In this document: one piece after another, positions 51,021 through 64,000 of the stretch
How positions within the stretch are numbered: position 1 is the stretch's first letter
How the letters are laid out: each line of letters begins with the position of its first letter
NCBI GenBank assembly: GCA_027604185.1
Contig: JADGKB010000013.1
Span: forward strand, 124,001-188,000
Length of the DNA stretch: 64,000 bases
Direction of reading: 5' to 3'
DNA from: Boothiomyces macroporosus
Lineage: Eukaryota; Chytridiomycota; Chytridiomycetes; Rhizophydiales; Terramycetaceae
The notes under the pieces: generated by a model
What the model saw: only the letters and a program-made list of their open reading frames with translations
What the model was told of the DNA's origin: nothing
The model's database searches: none
Program-made: the position numbers and the translations under genes

Positions 51021-52134
51021 ATGGACGAAGACATTCCCATGCTAGTTCCACAAGAGCAAAACATTTCCTCTACTTCAATGAGGACCGCTCCAGTTCCAGT
51101 AACAATTATCACCGGATTTCTTGGTTCGGGGAAGACGACGTTGATAATGCGGTTACTAAACGACAATACACACAACAAAAAGATTGCAGTTATATTAAAC
51201 GAATTCGGATCCAGTTCTGGGATAGATAAAAGTCTCAGTCTGAAGGATGGAAAGATTACTGAGGAATGGCTGGAGTTGGCCAACGGCTGTTTTTGCTGTT
51301 CCATCAAAGATTCGGGTGTAAAAGCCATTGAAAATCTGTTGAAGCGCAATAAATCATTTGATTATGTGCTATTAGAGACAACTGGACTAGCAGATCCTGG
51401 GCCAATTGCGTCAATGTTTTGGTTGGATGAGGCTCTTCAAAGCGAGTTGTATTTGGATGGTATTTGCCACTAACAACAGGAATTGTAACTGTCGTAGATG
51501 CCAAAAACATATCCAACTATCTTGACGAAACAAAAGTAGGTCTGAATGAAGCTACAAAGTAATTATGACTAATCCAGGCAAATCGCGTTGGCAGATCGTA
51601 TAATACTAAACAAGATTGACCTTGTTGATCAAAACACGCTTTCATCTCTCAAAACTCGTATATCTGCCATCAATTCTGTAGCTAAAATTGCCGAGACTGT
51701 GCAATCCAAGGCTGATATCGATTTTATATTCGATTTGCATTCCTTTGACCATCACCATAAAGATCCATTTGAAAAAGAAAACAGCATGCAGCTTGAGCAT
51801 GCTGTAGAGGTTAAATTTTCTAACATAGACCGTGAAAACAGTGGCATTTACTGTCAATGGAGTGGTTGAGAGCAAGAAGCTTGACGAATGGTTACAAAAA
51901 CTGCTATGGGAAAAGTCAATTGATAAAGAAATGGAAATACTCAGATTCAAGGCATTAATTAATATGGGCGACCACCACAAATACATTGTTCAATCTGTGC
52001 TGGAACTGTTTGATATTCAAAAAGGACAAGAGTGGGGCAGCGAAGAGAAAACCAACAAGCTGGTATTCATTGGCCGTCATTTAAACGAAGAGATGCTCAG
52101 GAAATCTTTTGCAGAGTGCCTAGAAGATTTATAA
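51021..52134 (+). CDS. ZNG1: ZNG1/CobW-type GTPase (COG0523 zinc metallochaperone)
   Basis: P-loop G3E GTPase that delivers zinc to methionine aminopeptidase in studied eukaryotes. VPVTIITGFLGSGKTTLI (Walker A), AVILNEFGSSSGID, LELANGCFCCSIKDSG with the CxCC metal motif, DYVLLETTGLADPGPIASMFWLD, VTVVDAKN, LADRIILNKIDLV (NKxD). A C-terminal CobW_C domain follows (VAFTVNGVVESKKLDEWLQKLLW, MEILRFKALINMG, FIGRHLNEEMLRKSF). Three mini-introns of about 20, 19 and 19 (or 25) nt near 51459, 51561 and 51806. The N-terminus MDEDIPMLVP fits the CPELVP-type motif for its client, but here it lacks the Cys. About 350 aa. Confidence 0.92.
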
Positions 52135-52163
52135 TAAACTTCATTCCATTCAAAATTAATACT

Positions 52164-52938
52164 TTATTCATCTGGCTCTGGTAGTGTTGCATAAATTGGG
52201 AGTGAAATTGATTCAGTGAGTTTTAAGTTAATTGATAAAATATTATCCCATTTTCCCGGTATTTTATCTAGTTCGTTCCACACATCAACAATATTCTCCA
52301 CGCATTGCTCTTGGGTCATTTCTGTGGTAGCGACATAAATAGAACTAGGATTAAATGGAAATTACATGCAGGTTCCCATGTTGAAATGGATAAAAGTAGA
52401 GTTGCGAACTCGTTCAATTTCAGGTTTAATATGCTCTTTGCGCAAATCGACGGTTACTGGAATTCTAAATTTAGAAGGCGAGTTACTTTTTCTTTTGAAA
52501 GAAAGTCTTTCCCAACATCTTTGGTAAAAACTCGACAATGCGGTTATCGGTGACAAACAAATCATAGGAGGCTGCCAATTCCCTCTTGGCTTCGTAGGGC
52601 TTGTATTTGGCCTTCAACTTGCTTAGTCCAATCACTTTGACGTTCTCAACTCCTTCTGAACTTAGTTTTTCCTTGTAATCTTTTTGTGGATCCTTTGTAA
52701 AGAGGCAGATTTCCTTGTCATTATAAAGCGAATTGCTAATCAAAACTCCTTCAGGTTTTACTCTTTTTCTATCAGGCATTTTCTTTGTAGTAACTACCAG
52801 CCAAAATTTGTCCTGCTTTTCAATTAAATCGTTCTGTTTTTCTTGCTTTGCGCTCCATTTGAACAGCGCTTTGACCGCCTTTTCTATCTACAATTAAAAT
52901 GAATGGACCTGCTTTCTGTCAACATCTGGTGTCTCCAT
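52164..52938 (-). CDS. Ribosomal L1 domain protein (UTP30/CIC1/RSL1D1-like)
   Basis: Nucleolar protein with a ribosomal L1 fold. Introns of 21, 22 and 21 nt give METPDVDRKQIEKAVKALFKWSAKQEKQ, DKFWLVVTTKKMPDRKRVKPEGVLI, EICLFTKDPQKDYKEKLSSEGVENVKVIGLSKLKAKYKPYEAKRELAASYDLFVTDNRIVEFLPKMLGKTFFQKKK, IPVTVDLRKEHIKPEIERVRNSTFIHFNMGTCISIYVATTEM and LDKIPGKWDNILSINLKLTESISLPIYATLPEPDE. DLFVTDNRIV...LPKMLGKTFF is diagnostic of the L1-domain ribosome-biogenesis group. It is divergently paired with POL5 (101 bp between starts), another nucleolar gene; both flank A/T-rich tracts. About 235 aa. Confidence 0.85.
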
Positions 52939-53039
52939 TTTTATTCAACTTATTTTTTTCTTTTTTTTTGGCTTTGAAGCCGGCTCGCAGGCTCAGCTCG
53001 TTGAGAAATTCAAAAAAAAACAAAAAAATAACTTTGAAA

Positions 53040-56000
53040 ATGAGCGAGCCAACAACGCTATCTGAATATTGGGATTTGGCAGCTATTGATCCTGAAAAAA
53101 GAAATAACGCAGCATTATCGCTTATTAATAAGCTTGCCGCATTACATACAGAATACACCACTGAAATTAAAACTGTGCAAGATTTTCAAGCTCAGAGCGC
53201 ACCGGATATTTCATATGCATTGAAGAGATTATTAAGAGGTTTATCTTCCTCTAGAGATGGAGCTAGACAGGGCTTCGCCGTCGCTTTAACTGAAGTAATT
53301 CACCACCTAACTTAGCTTTTGCGATTGTTGAAACTGCCAACTGTATTTATTTTAGAACTACTATTTGAAATTTCTGAAAAAAATGGAACTAAAACTGGTC
53401 AAGAAGAGAGGGAATTTTACTTTGCACGGCTATTTGGATATCAAGCCATTGCCCAATCAGGAATGCTTGGGTCAGAACTGACTACTGAAGCCGATATCCA
53501 AACGATCACTGGATCAATTGTCAAGATAAGCAAAACCAAAGACTATTTAAGAGACGTTTGCGCACAAATTATGATTACGGTTCTTGAAAATGTAAAAATT
53601 CTCCTAATGTTAGTGCCAAGCCAGCCATTTAAAGAAGGAATTTTCTCAAATTATTCTAAACTCCTTCCTAAAAGACGGGATTGTGGATTCGGATGATGTC
53701 TGGTTTGCAGTAGAAGCCAGCAGAATTGAAGTAACTGATATTAACTCTAGGGAATCCCTTCTTTTGAGAATCTTCTTTCTGACTGGAAAAAGGGAAATGT
53801 ATTGTACCCTAAAAACAAGGCTAAACTTTTGGACGTGCTCAAAAATTCGACTTACCACAACACTGCAATCTTGCATCCTGTGTTCACAAGCATAATCTCT
53901 GCGATTTCTGAATCCAGCACTACCATTTCGCTATTTGAGTTTTGGTCTGCAATTGAAGGTAATTATTTCTAATCAAAGAATCATTCTTCAACTCTTCTCA
54001 TGAACGAAAATTTATTGGATTCCAAATCTTCCTGGAAATTTTATCTAGAATCACAACCGACAAAGTGCCTGTATTGTTTACCCAAAACTTTTTAAGGTGC
54101 TTAATCAACAGTTTGTCCAGCAAGGAAACCTTCCTTTTTAAACAAGCCAGACACACTACCTCACAATTGTGTGAATTTGCTTCCAAAAACCCTGCTGCTG
54201 CTTTGCCATTAGTTATGCAGTTGTTGGGTAAGCATGGCCATTTCAAATTTGATCAAATCACTAAAACCAAGACTGTTGAAACAATCTTGAGCGAACTCAC
54301 TACAGAAGGAATTGAATCTTTCTTGGAATATCTAACCAAGGTATTCTTTGATCCTACCTTGCTCTCAAACAGGTTAGTTTTTCTTGATATTAGTACTGAA
54401 GGAGACCTGAATAATATTAGACTTTGGGCTGTTGAACAGATGTATTTGTTTATTCGCACTGGTAAAATTCACAAAGAAGAAAAATGGATTACCTATATTG
54501 TCAAATTTATGATTACCCATGGGTTCTTTGTTGTCTTGAAAAGTGAAAAAGACGAAATTATAAAGAAGGTAGAGCCAGAGCTTTCCCCTGCATGTCAAGC
54601 TTCTATTAGGGAAAAGGTCTTGTCCTCTTTGGTATATTTGAAAACAATATCTTTCAAAGCTGATGGCAACTCTGCACAACCTGGGCATTTGGCAAACGGC
54701 AATACTTGGGTCTTTACAATTCTCGAAATTGTTGAAAAAATGAAAAAGAACAAGAATCTCAAATTAGCGGTTCCTCTTGAAGAAGAGGCCAAAAACGCAG
54801 TTGAAGCTGCCTGGACTAGCATTCAAAATATCTCTTCTCAAATGAAAGTCAAGGATGATGTCAAGAACGAGCTGGCAGGGTTTAAACTTCTTTTGACCCA
54901 TACTGCCCTTAATATTCATCATATACAGGACGAGTCTGTTGATTTGGTAAAAGAAATTCAAGATTGTTACAATTTAATGTATCCTCAATCAGTCAAAGGT
55001 CAAAACAAAAAGCGTAAACAAGAAGATACGGAGGAAGAGCTTGCTCCTGTAGAAGTTCTAACAGATATCTTGATTTCATTCCTTGCCAAGTCTTCTGCAG
55101 TGCAACGTGGTCTTGCTTCTGATGTATTCAAAATTTTTGCAGGGAACGCAACTGAAAAAGTTGTAGAACTATTTTTCGATGTTTTGACTGCAAAAGCTGG
55201 TGTTCAAGGAGCTGAAGAATTGTTTGAAGACGAGATGCTAGAAGACTTAGAAGGTGAAGAATCTGAAGAAAGCGAAGAAGAAGACGCTGAATTAGAAGAA
55301 GGTGATGATCAAGAGCCTGTTGACGAAGAGTTGAAAAAGAAAATTCAGGAAGCTCTGGAAATGGAAAACGATGTTGAAATGGAAGATCTAGATGACGAAG
55401 ACATGGCTGCATTTGACAGCAAACTAGCGGAAATATTCAGTCAGAGAAAGGAAATGAAGAATGTCAAAAAAGGTAATTTCCGATTTAATTCAGAAACCAA
55501 GGAAAATGTTTTACATTTCAAATTAAGGGTTCTCGATTTGATGGATATCTTCTTCAAAGCAAACATCCAACGCCCAATTGTTTTAACAGCAATTCCTCCG
55601 CTAATTAAACTGTATTCGGAAACCAGTGGAAGTGAAGAAAACAAAGTTTTGCATAACAAAATTGGAACTTTGTTACAAACTAGATTGTCCAACTCCAAAG
55701 AACTCCCAGAGATTTCTGATTGCGCTTTGGCTTTGGAAATACTGGCTGATGTCCACAAGCTTTCTGCAAAGGTTGCCGATCTGAAGACTGCTTCTGTTTA
55801 CTCTGGAATTGCCATCTTTGTCACCAAAACTATCACCAGAGCCTCCGCAAAGGAAGAAACTGCCCCAGCTAAAAGTAAAAAGCAAAAGACAGAAACCAAA
55901 AAGGTACTTTTTGAACTGATTTAGTCAAATATTAGAAAAGCTGCTGAAATTTATGAGCATTCATTCACACAATTCATGACCGCAAAGAATTCCAAAATTA

Positions 56001-56482
56001 GACACGTCCTATTCGCTGATTTAGCTCAAAGATGTAACTCCATGGCTTGGGAAATTCTACCACATATGATTGAAAGCACTCTTCAGAAAAACAAGCCAAT
56101 CTCCTTTTCTTTGGTGAAAGCATATGAAATTATCGTTGCTACTTTCAAGAATTTGAATTCAGAATTAGAAGTTTCTCTCAAATCAGATATAGCTAAATTA
56201 TTGTCAAAGCTGTCCCAAGGAGTGGTAGAGGTAATTGAAAAGGCTCCGACTGTAAATGAAGGTGGTGTCTATGGGTTGCCAAAGGATAGAATTAAAGCAA
56301 CTCTAAAATCGTTTGCTGCAGTGGTACGCAGGTTCAAAAAGCTTTACGAGCCAGCTGAATATGCCAAGATATTTGATTCTGAAAAGCTAAAGAGCTCTAT
56401 TCAAAAGTTTGCAGATCATGAGCGATATCAAAAAGTAGCTTCTCTCAAAGGATTGACAGCTCAAATATTACAGCTATTTTAA
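53040..56482 (+). CDS. POL5: Nucleolar protein POL5/MYBBP1A
   Basis: HEAT-like protein of rRNA transcription and processing, historically called DNA polymerase phi. MSEPTTLSEYWDLAAIDPEKRNNAALSLI, LKRLLRGLSSSRDGARQGFAVALTELLRLL, FYFARLFGYQAIAQSGML, HPVFTSIISAISE, FKQARHTTSQLCEFASKNP, then a typical strongly acidic segment (EDLEGEESEESEEEDAELEE) before LRVLDLMDIFFKA and a Lys-rich linker. Introns of 20-22 nt near 53294, 53590, 53732, 53959 and 55902, plus a frame-neutral 21-nt candidate near 54371 (GTTAGT...TTAG) that could be retained or spliced. About 1,110 aa, somewhat short for the family. Confidence 0.88.
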
Positions 56483-56584
56483 CATCATTTAATAAAATAC
56501 ACTCATATACACTCATTTAAGGCCAGTGCGATGACGTGCAAACGATAAAATGTCATTGTCAAACGTCACATCAACTTTTTTAAA

Positions 56585-59500
56585 ATGTCAATTCCGACAT
56601 TGACACCAAGGTAGAAATGCATTTAATCAAGCCATGTATTCGGCATAAACAACGATGTAAATCAGAATATTGCATTCATTGACGAGTCCACAGTGATTTA
56701 CCCTGTCGGGAGTCAACTGATACAGTACAACATGGAAAAAAAGACCCAACATATCATGCCACTACAGTTGGATGATTTGGAAATCAGCTGTATGACAGTC
56801 AATCTGGCAGAGAACTGTATTGCAATCGGAACAAAATATCCTGCTGGTGTTGAAAATGGCAAGGTCAGACCGTACATTGCCGTTTTGGATGTAAACACTG
56901 GAAAGAAAAAGAAAGTATTTCGAACAGCTGAATCCAATTACACCGCTGTATTCATTATTAATCCAGGGATTTGTTTCTATTGCTTACCCCATAGATGGCA
57001 TTCATGTCTTTGGTCAAGGTTTTGGACCCGATTGGTAAATATTGACTAATGATAGGAACATCTATGTATGGACAATAGATAAAATGAAACTGATCAATAA
57101 TACTACCAAAGGATCATTTAATAATAACATCATTCGACAAATGAGCACCAATCCAATAGACATTGGGCCAATGCAGATTATAGTGACAGGAACGAATTTG
57201 TTCAGACAGTTTCGATTCCAAGACGGATTTTTGAAATTGATTCATCAATCTAAAGTGGATAATGTAAAATTCGGTTTACACTAGGATATAAAGTGCCATG
57301 CATGGTACAGCGAAACTATAATTGTATGTGGTACGGGGAAAGGGGATATTCTGGTGTACGAAAACGGAGAGCTAGCCTCAGAATTAACCTACACTTACCC
57401 GTTGGTTATCAACAACGGTGTCTTGGAGCAGCCACCTAAGCCTTCAATTACAGCAATTACCGCCTTTTCAAGCGGAATTCTTGTAGGATTAAATACGGGG
57501 CAAATAGTGTTCTATGAGAAAATTAACGAAACGCCATACTTTAAAAAGAAAAGGGAAGTTTTGATTGAAGAAGGAGAGGTTGCTACTTTTGCCTGGAATG
57601 CGAAACAAGATCGATTGCTAGTAACTATGAAAACCAGTCAAATTTTTGTGATGAATATTGAATTTGACACCAAGGTTTGATTTTCTAATCCTAGGGTATA
57701 TCAATTAGATTTGATAGGCTTTGTCAGCCATTCCACGTTGGTGCTGTACTAAGTATGGATGTGAGTGTTAGCAAACCAATTATGGTTACTAGTGGCATAG
57801 ATAAATCGATTAGAATTTGGAATTATATAGAAAACAATGTGGAGATTATCAACTACTTTCCCGAGCCTGCTCAATGTGTGGCAATACACCCAAATGGTTT
57901 ATATTTGTTGGTGGGTTTCAATTCTACGTTAAAGTTAATGGCTATATTGATGGACGATATCCGACCTTACTGGGAGCACAATGTACGCGGGACGAGAGAG
58001 GTAGAAAAAGTCTTTAACGTAGTGCAAATTCTCTCATGGCGGACAGTATTTCGCGATTGTATCAAACATAAACATCTTGATTTGCGATACTTGGTCCTTT
58101 GAAGTTCATGGGACTCTCAAAGTAGCATCAACAAGGATCAAAGAGATACAATGGTCTGAAGATGATACAAAGTTGTTGACCATTTGTTCCGATGGATCGA
58201 TTCAGCATTGGAATATATTTACTTTCAAGAAAGAAATGGATATGACTGTTGACACCCAGTTAACATCTGCATCTATGAATTCATCAACTAATATTACATA
58301 TGCAGTAACAAAAGACAAGGGAATCCAAGAAATCACAAAAGGTGTCATAACCAGAGAAATTTTCCCACAGGAGCAATTTAGTCATGGTAACTGAATCCAT
58401 TTACAGTAGTGCATGTATCTTCCACAGGGCAAATGATGATCTTAGCAACAAAGGGGGGCAAACTGCGTGTAATGAAATATCCATTAACCCTGGAAGCGGA
58501 TATTCCAGGGGAGGACTACACGGAATATGGGTACCAAAGTTCGCCTATAGCCCGCCTTTGTATGACATTTAACGAGCGGTTTCTGTTTACCGCTGGTGAG
58601 GATGGATCTATATGGATATTCAGAGTTCACGACAAAGAAGGAAAATTGACGAAAAAGGAAAAAGACTGGACATTCTCGGATGAGGTACTGGTTAATTAAT
58701 AAGATTCTTGTCACAAAATCTGATTTGAGAGAGAGCTATCGCATTATGAATGACCTAAAGCAAAAAGTAGAAGTAATTTACATTTAACAATAGGAAATCA
58801 AGACCGAAAGCGACTTGCAGCTCAAGAACAAGGACTTGTTTCATAATTCTAAAATCAATGATCTTAGCATGACCTACACCGCGGAAATCAACACACTAAA
58901 AGAGGTATTAGTTAATTAATCAAAGTTGATTCAAAAGATCATTACTGATAGAAACGAAAAGAATGAGCAAAACTTGGTGGAACTTACCGAGGCAAAAAAG
59001 AAACATGCCCAAGAAATGGAGGAAATGAAAAATTCATTTTACCAAAAACTAGAATCTGAGGAGCAAAGGCTTTCAGTCCTAGAAGGCCGGCGAGCTCAAT
59101 TGGAGTTGCAATGGCAGGAACAGATGGCAACTATACAGCAAAACTTTCTGACAAGGAAGGATGAGCTGTCCCACTTTTACAAGAAAAAGATTGATGAAAA
59201 GTCTGCCCAAATTCAAAAGGTATTTAATTGCTGATCGTAGTTGAAGAAGGAATTTTCCCAAAACGTAATCAAGCAGGATGGCTATTTGGCAGAAATTGAA
59301 AAAGACATTGAAAAGGAATGTCTAGAAATTACATTTAATTTCGAAAACAAATTAAAAGAAGAAAGAGCTGCTCTGAAGAAAATAGAAACGGAGAACCATG
59401 TGATGAAACATACTTTTGATGCTCTCGTTCAGCAAGTGGAAGAACACAAGAAGGAATACATGGATTCCGTTTCTGACAGCAAAAAATTACAGCTAAATAT

Positions 59501-60534
59501 TAGAACCCTTGAGAATGATATAATTGGACTTACCAACGAGGTTTAAAGTCCTAATACCAGGTCAAAGAACGCGATGACACAATTATTGACAAGGAAAAGC
59601 GCATTTACGATTTAAGAAAGAAAAATCAGGAATTAGAAAAGTTCAAGTTCGTTTTGGATTACAAAATAATTGAGCTTAGAAAACAAATTGAACCGAGAGA
59701 GCATGATATTGTGAAATTAGCAAATCAGATAAAGGTTAAATTGAAATTAACAATAGGAAATGAAGATTGAACATGCAAACTATGTAGCTACCCATCTCAA
59801 TCTTGATTCTACTTTTCAAGATCTAATAATGAAAAACTATGCTACATTGATGTACAAGCTATCAGAACAGTGGAAATCGAAATGCTTACGATCCAAAATT
59901 GCTTCTATTATGAATGATCTTGAAGCAATCCACTCTAATCAATCACAAATAAGCCATTTGAAGGTAAATTTCAAGTAACATAGTCGGAAACCATCCGAGT
60001 ATATCATAAATACAGAAACATGGAAGAAAATCCTCCTGAAGTGGCTCCAAAAGATGCCATTCCTAAATTAACAGAATCAGAGCTACTGCAGGAACTAGAA
60101 AACAGCATGAAAAATCAAAGCAGGCTGGGTAAAGAAGAACCACAACCAGAAGTAAGCGAAGAAGTGCGATATCGCCGAAAAATGGAACAAATTCTGCACA
60201 TGTTAAACGATGACGCAGAAAAAACTTTGGACACTCGGCGATCAACTGCTTTCAAACTCCTAGAAGAAGAGTCGCTTCTCACAAAGTAAATTCATTTTCA
60301 TCGCAGTGAAATTAATTCGTTAAGGAAAGATTTGCAAGACAGACGACAGAGAATTGTAGAGTTGGAGGCAGCAATGAAAAAAGGAATTACTTTAAGAGAG
60401 TTTTTACGAGAAGAGTTGCGTACTAAAGGTCTAAACAAGATGGTTCGCAAAGGTAACTCTTACTAACCTTTGAAATTCCTGGTGAAATAATGAAGAAAAC
60501 CAACCTACCACTACCTCCAATCTTATCCAAATAA
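56585..60534 (+). CDS. CFAP57: Axonemal WD-repeat coiled-coil protein CFAP57 (WDR65)
   Basis: Component of inner-arm dynein docking on the axoneme. The N-terminal half is two WD40 propellers: [145 protein letters not shown]. The C-terminal half is a long coiled coil ([20 protein letters not shown]..., [21 protein letters not shown]). About 15 introns of 19-22 nt interrupt it, mostly phase 0 in the coiled-coil part. The 3' end is uncertain: either a stop at 60466, or a 20-nt intron 60453-60472 ending in TG, giving [20 protein letters not shown]. About 1,100 aa. With DNAI7 and tubulin it shows a motile flagellum. Confidence 0.9.
60453..60472 (+). other. Candidate third GT-TG intron, CFAP57 3' end
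   Basis: GTAACTCTTACTAACCTTTG has the donor, CTAAC branch and length of the other introns but ends TTTG. Splicing adds 20 codons ending in LPLPPILSK. Without splicing the protein ends MVRKGNSY at 60466. No conserved domain decides between them, and an AG 23 nt downstream also leaves an open frame. Confidence 0.3.
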
Positions 60535-60547
60535 AACCAAATATTTA

Positions 60548-61684
60548 TTAATTATTAAAAAGGTATTCAAGTGCGTTATTCTTGTCGTTCTTTGCATATG
60601 TCAAAGCCTGGATGATTTTGTCTTTCAGGAATCCCATTTCGCTCAGGGATTCAAAGTTTTCTAAAAACGGTTTGCCTTTGGTTCCAAACAATTCATAACT
60701 CTTTACTACTGCATCGCGATCATGATATTTCCTGTTCTCATGATAATACTGTGTAAATTCACGTTGCTTATCTAGTGGAAAGTTTGCAGCTCTCCTTAAA
60801 GTATCTGGAGAAAAATCTGGTTTTGGAGGAGGTGCAGGCGGGGAATTGTAATCGAATTTTACTTGAGTTGGAGTCGGTAGTTTTTGGGCGTGTTGATAAT
60901 AGCCAGAGTTTAACGACATATTTTGCATTTGGTATGGTAGATCTGAGCGAGATATAGGTACATTATTATATTGCTGATTTGATGTTGGAGGATAGAATTG
61001 AGGAGGGGGACTTGGAAACTGGCCAGGGACGGGTGCAGGGTTAGCCAATGTCTGTCCGAACTGGGTGTTGTCCGGACTTACAGAATTCGTTCTAAAGGGA
61101 GGAGTACTGGTATTACGTTGATCTACAGGTGGTGTACTATGTGTATTTACAGTTCTATTAGGAGATTGTCGGGAAGGTGATTGGGTGGATTTCGTCATGA
61201 TCTCTTTCAATGCCTGTAGATCATGAATGCCCTGGCTTTCCCAAGGATCTGCAGAAGAAAGCCCTGGATCGAATTCTGATATATCGACCTTGTCCTAAGT
61301 TAATCTTGTATTTACCTTGCGAGGATCTGGAGGAATTTCTTCGACAGAGGATTTTGCAGACGGTTTCAAAATATCGTTGGACAAGCCTGGAGCTTTCTTT
61401 TTAAGCTCTGCGATCCGTTCTTGTTCCTTAATCTCTGCCAGTTTTTGCTTGTATAGCTCCCGTTCCTTTTTAGCTTTAATCAGTGTATTATTGTAGTGGG
61501 TGAATCCTTCAAATTCTTTCAGCACATTATTCTCCAGAGTGAAATCCACCTGATACTGGCTTAAAATGTCGTCTGGGATCAACTGGTACTTGTTAAGCAC
61601 CGACGGGGTAGCCTATCGTAAGTTCAACCGTACCGGCACTTGGGGTTTAATTAACGGAATGTTGATCAAGTCACGATAGTGCAT
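60548..61684 (-). CDS. UBAP1-like ESCRT-associated protein with C-terminal UBA domain
   Basis: Two introns of 21 nt (near 61617 and 61297) give MHYRDLINIPLIKPQVPATP, then VLNKYQLIPDDILSQYQVDFTLENNVLKEFE, which resembles the UMA region of UBAP1 (LPDCL..V.YDFSLEKKTIEW). A Lys/Glu coiled coil, a Pro/Ser/Gln-rich linker (PGQFPSPPPQFYPPTSNQQYN) and a C-terminal UBA (FESLSEMGFLKDKIIQALTYAKNDKNNALEYLFNN) follow. The order matches an ESCRT-I ubiquitin-sorting subunit. The UBA is clear; the UBAP1 assignment is moderate. Convergent with CFAP57, 13 bp apart. About 365 aa. Confidence 0.6.
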
Positions 61685-62145
61685 TTTTTAATTTTAGCGT
61701 GAATAAGTTTTCAGATTAGTTGCTTTGACCAAGTACGCCTTTTTTGGCCGTAAAATTTTCAATGAAGCCTCCATATGGAATATATTAAAAATTCTAGTCC
61801 TGTTTAGTTCTACTGCAGCTCACTATCTCCTATCATCTGCCTTCTGACCTAGTATGGATTACATCACTCTAGAGAATTCAGCCAATCATTTGCCATTCTC
61901 AGAAAATCTGAGATCTGATTGGGGGTATTTTTCATTCTCGAATTTGATTGGCCCCTGTCACATGTCCGAACTCTGTGACGTAACGGCGATAAAATGAAAA
62001 ACCTACACGAATTTTCTCAGCATCTTCCAAGCAATCTAAAAAGTAAGTAGCGAAAACACTACACGCAGAGTGCCCACCGCTTAAAAAACACGAACGATAT
62101 AACAGCGACAGCATAGCTGCAGTGTTTCGAACGATTTATATGAAC
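61685..62145 (+). promoter_or_regulatory. Divergent promoter of UBAP1-like gene and beta-tubulin
   Basis: About 460 bp, no gene seen. Contains inverted CCAAT boxes (GATTGG near 61917 and 61946), a TGACGTAA site (61976-61983) and a TATA-like GATATAAC near 62095, about 50 bp before the tubulin start region. Confidence 0.5.
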
Positions 62146-63595
<1,450 letters not shown>

Positions 63596-63749
63596 ATCTA
63601 ATTTTATCCCGTAATTAGTATTCGATGTTTTGTTGGATAGATCAATATATGTTTAAACTTCGGTATTCATTTCTTTTAAGAGTTTATATTCGTCTGAACC
63701 CTAGCCCTAGCATCGGATATTTTCGAAAGGTCATGTCAAAATCTAGCAA

Positions 63750-64000
63750 ATGAGCAAAGCATTGGAAAACTTTTATGGCACAGCGAGTAAAAGGTAGATA
63801 ACATAGAAAATCCATGTGCAGGCATAATGAAGTTGCACGCCTTGGTACTTCGTGATTCCATTCAAACAGAAGAACTCATAGCGTTCTTGAGGCAAAGAAT
63901 TCAAATTGAAGAGATTTATTGCAAAAGCCTGTGTGAATTAAAATCAAAAGTTTTGGGCAACAACGGCTTTGCCAATTCAGAGAAAGTTACTTCGGTCGTT
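63750..64000 (+). CDS. F-BAR (FCH) domain protein, 5' part only
   Basis: ATG 63750 starts MSKALENFYGTA, then a 20-nt intron (about 63790-63809), then KNPCAGIMKLHALVLRDSIQTEELIAFLRQRIQIEEIYCKSLCELKSK. This fits the start of an FCH/F-BAR domain (GFxxLxxRIxxGxxLxxxLxxFLRERAxIEExYAKxL). F-BAR proteins bend membranes in endocytosis and cytokinesis. Open to the right window edge, so most of the protein is missing. A short upstream ORF begins at an ATG at 63733. Confidence 0.7.

Overview
This is nuclear DNA from a compact eukaryotic genome, most likely an early-diverging zoosporic (flagellated) fungus or close relative of chytrid, blastoclad, rozellid or aphelid grade. Fungal-type genes are present: two CipC-like DUF3759 proteins, a PET127 homologue, MNN1-like mannosyltransferases and a DUF4050/Gag1-like protein. 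Axonemal genes are also present: DNAI7/CASC1, CFAP57 and beta-tubulin. The species cannot be named from the sequence. Genes lie on both strands and are tightly packed. I saw no rRNA, convincing tRNA, CRISPR or transposon.

The dominant feature is the gene structure. Conserved genes are cut by very small spliceosomal introns. I placed more than 80 by eye from reading frame and protein conservation, and nearly all are 19-25 nt with a mode of 20-21. The usual form is GTAAnn, then a CTAAC/CTAAT/TTAAC-like branch point, then AG only a few bases later. This explains why many conserved proteins look broken in a plain ORF scan. Exceptions deserve attention: a GC-AG intron, two (perhaps three) introns that seem to end in TG, a 5-nt microexon, one 97-nt intron in a ribosomal protein gene, and a tubulin start codon apparently split by an intron.

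Layout. 0-5 kb: DNAI7 (cut by the window edge), an R3HCC1L-like protein, a small Spo12-like cell-cycle protein and an MFS transporter. 5-19.8 kb, an accessory stretch: two large secreted-ectodomain 7TM proteins, two MNN1-like glycosyltransferases, an LRR-like protein, a Sel1 protein with an in-frame stop, a SMYD methyltransferase, two cell-surface proteins, two CipC paralogues and a DUF4050 protein. 19.8-27.7 kb: homogentisate dioxygenase, two CaMK-type kinases flanking a type II membrane protein, spermidine synthase and ribosomal protein eS1. 27.7-35.3 kb: ankyrin protein, acyltransferase-3, alpha/beta hydrolase, TM9SF protein, eIF3i and an HSDL2-like dehydrogenase. 35.3-43.8 kb: three intronless CaMK-like pseudokinases, the mitochondrial SAM carrier, CDC123 and three tandem 7TM proteins. 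44.5-64 kb, intron-rich and conserved: PET127, ROK1, PEX7, a myristoylated LRR protein, a ZNG1-type GTPase, a ribosomal-L1-domain protein, POL5/MYBBP1A, CFAP57, a UBAP1-like protein, beta-tubulin and the start of an F-BAR protein.

Functional threads: ribosome biogenesis and translation (ROK1, L1-domain protein, POL5, eS1, eIF3i, CDC123), flagellum (DNAI7, CFAP57, tubulin), organelles (PEX7, PET127, SAM carrier, TM9SF, ESCRT-like UBAP1), and a lineage-specific surface/signalling set (7TM families, mannosyltransferases, GPI-like proteins, kinases and pseudokinases). The second set is mostly intronless while the conserved set is intron-rich.
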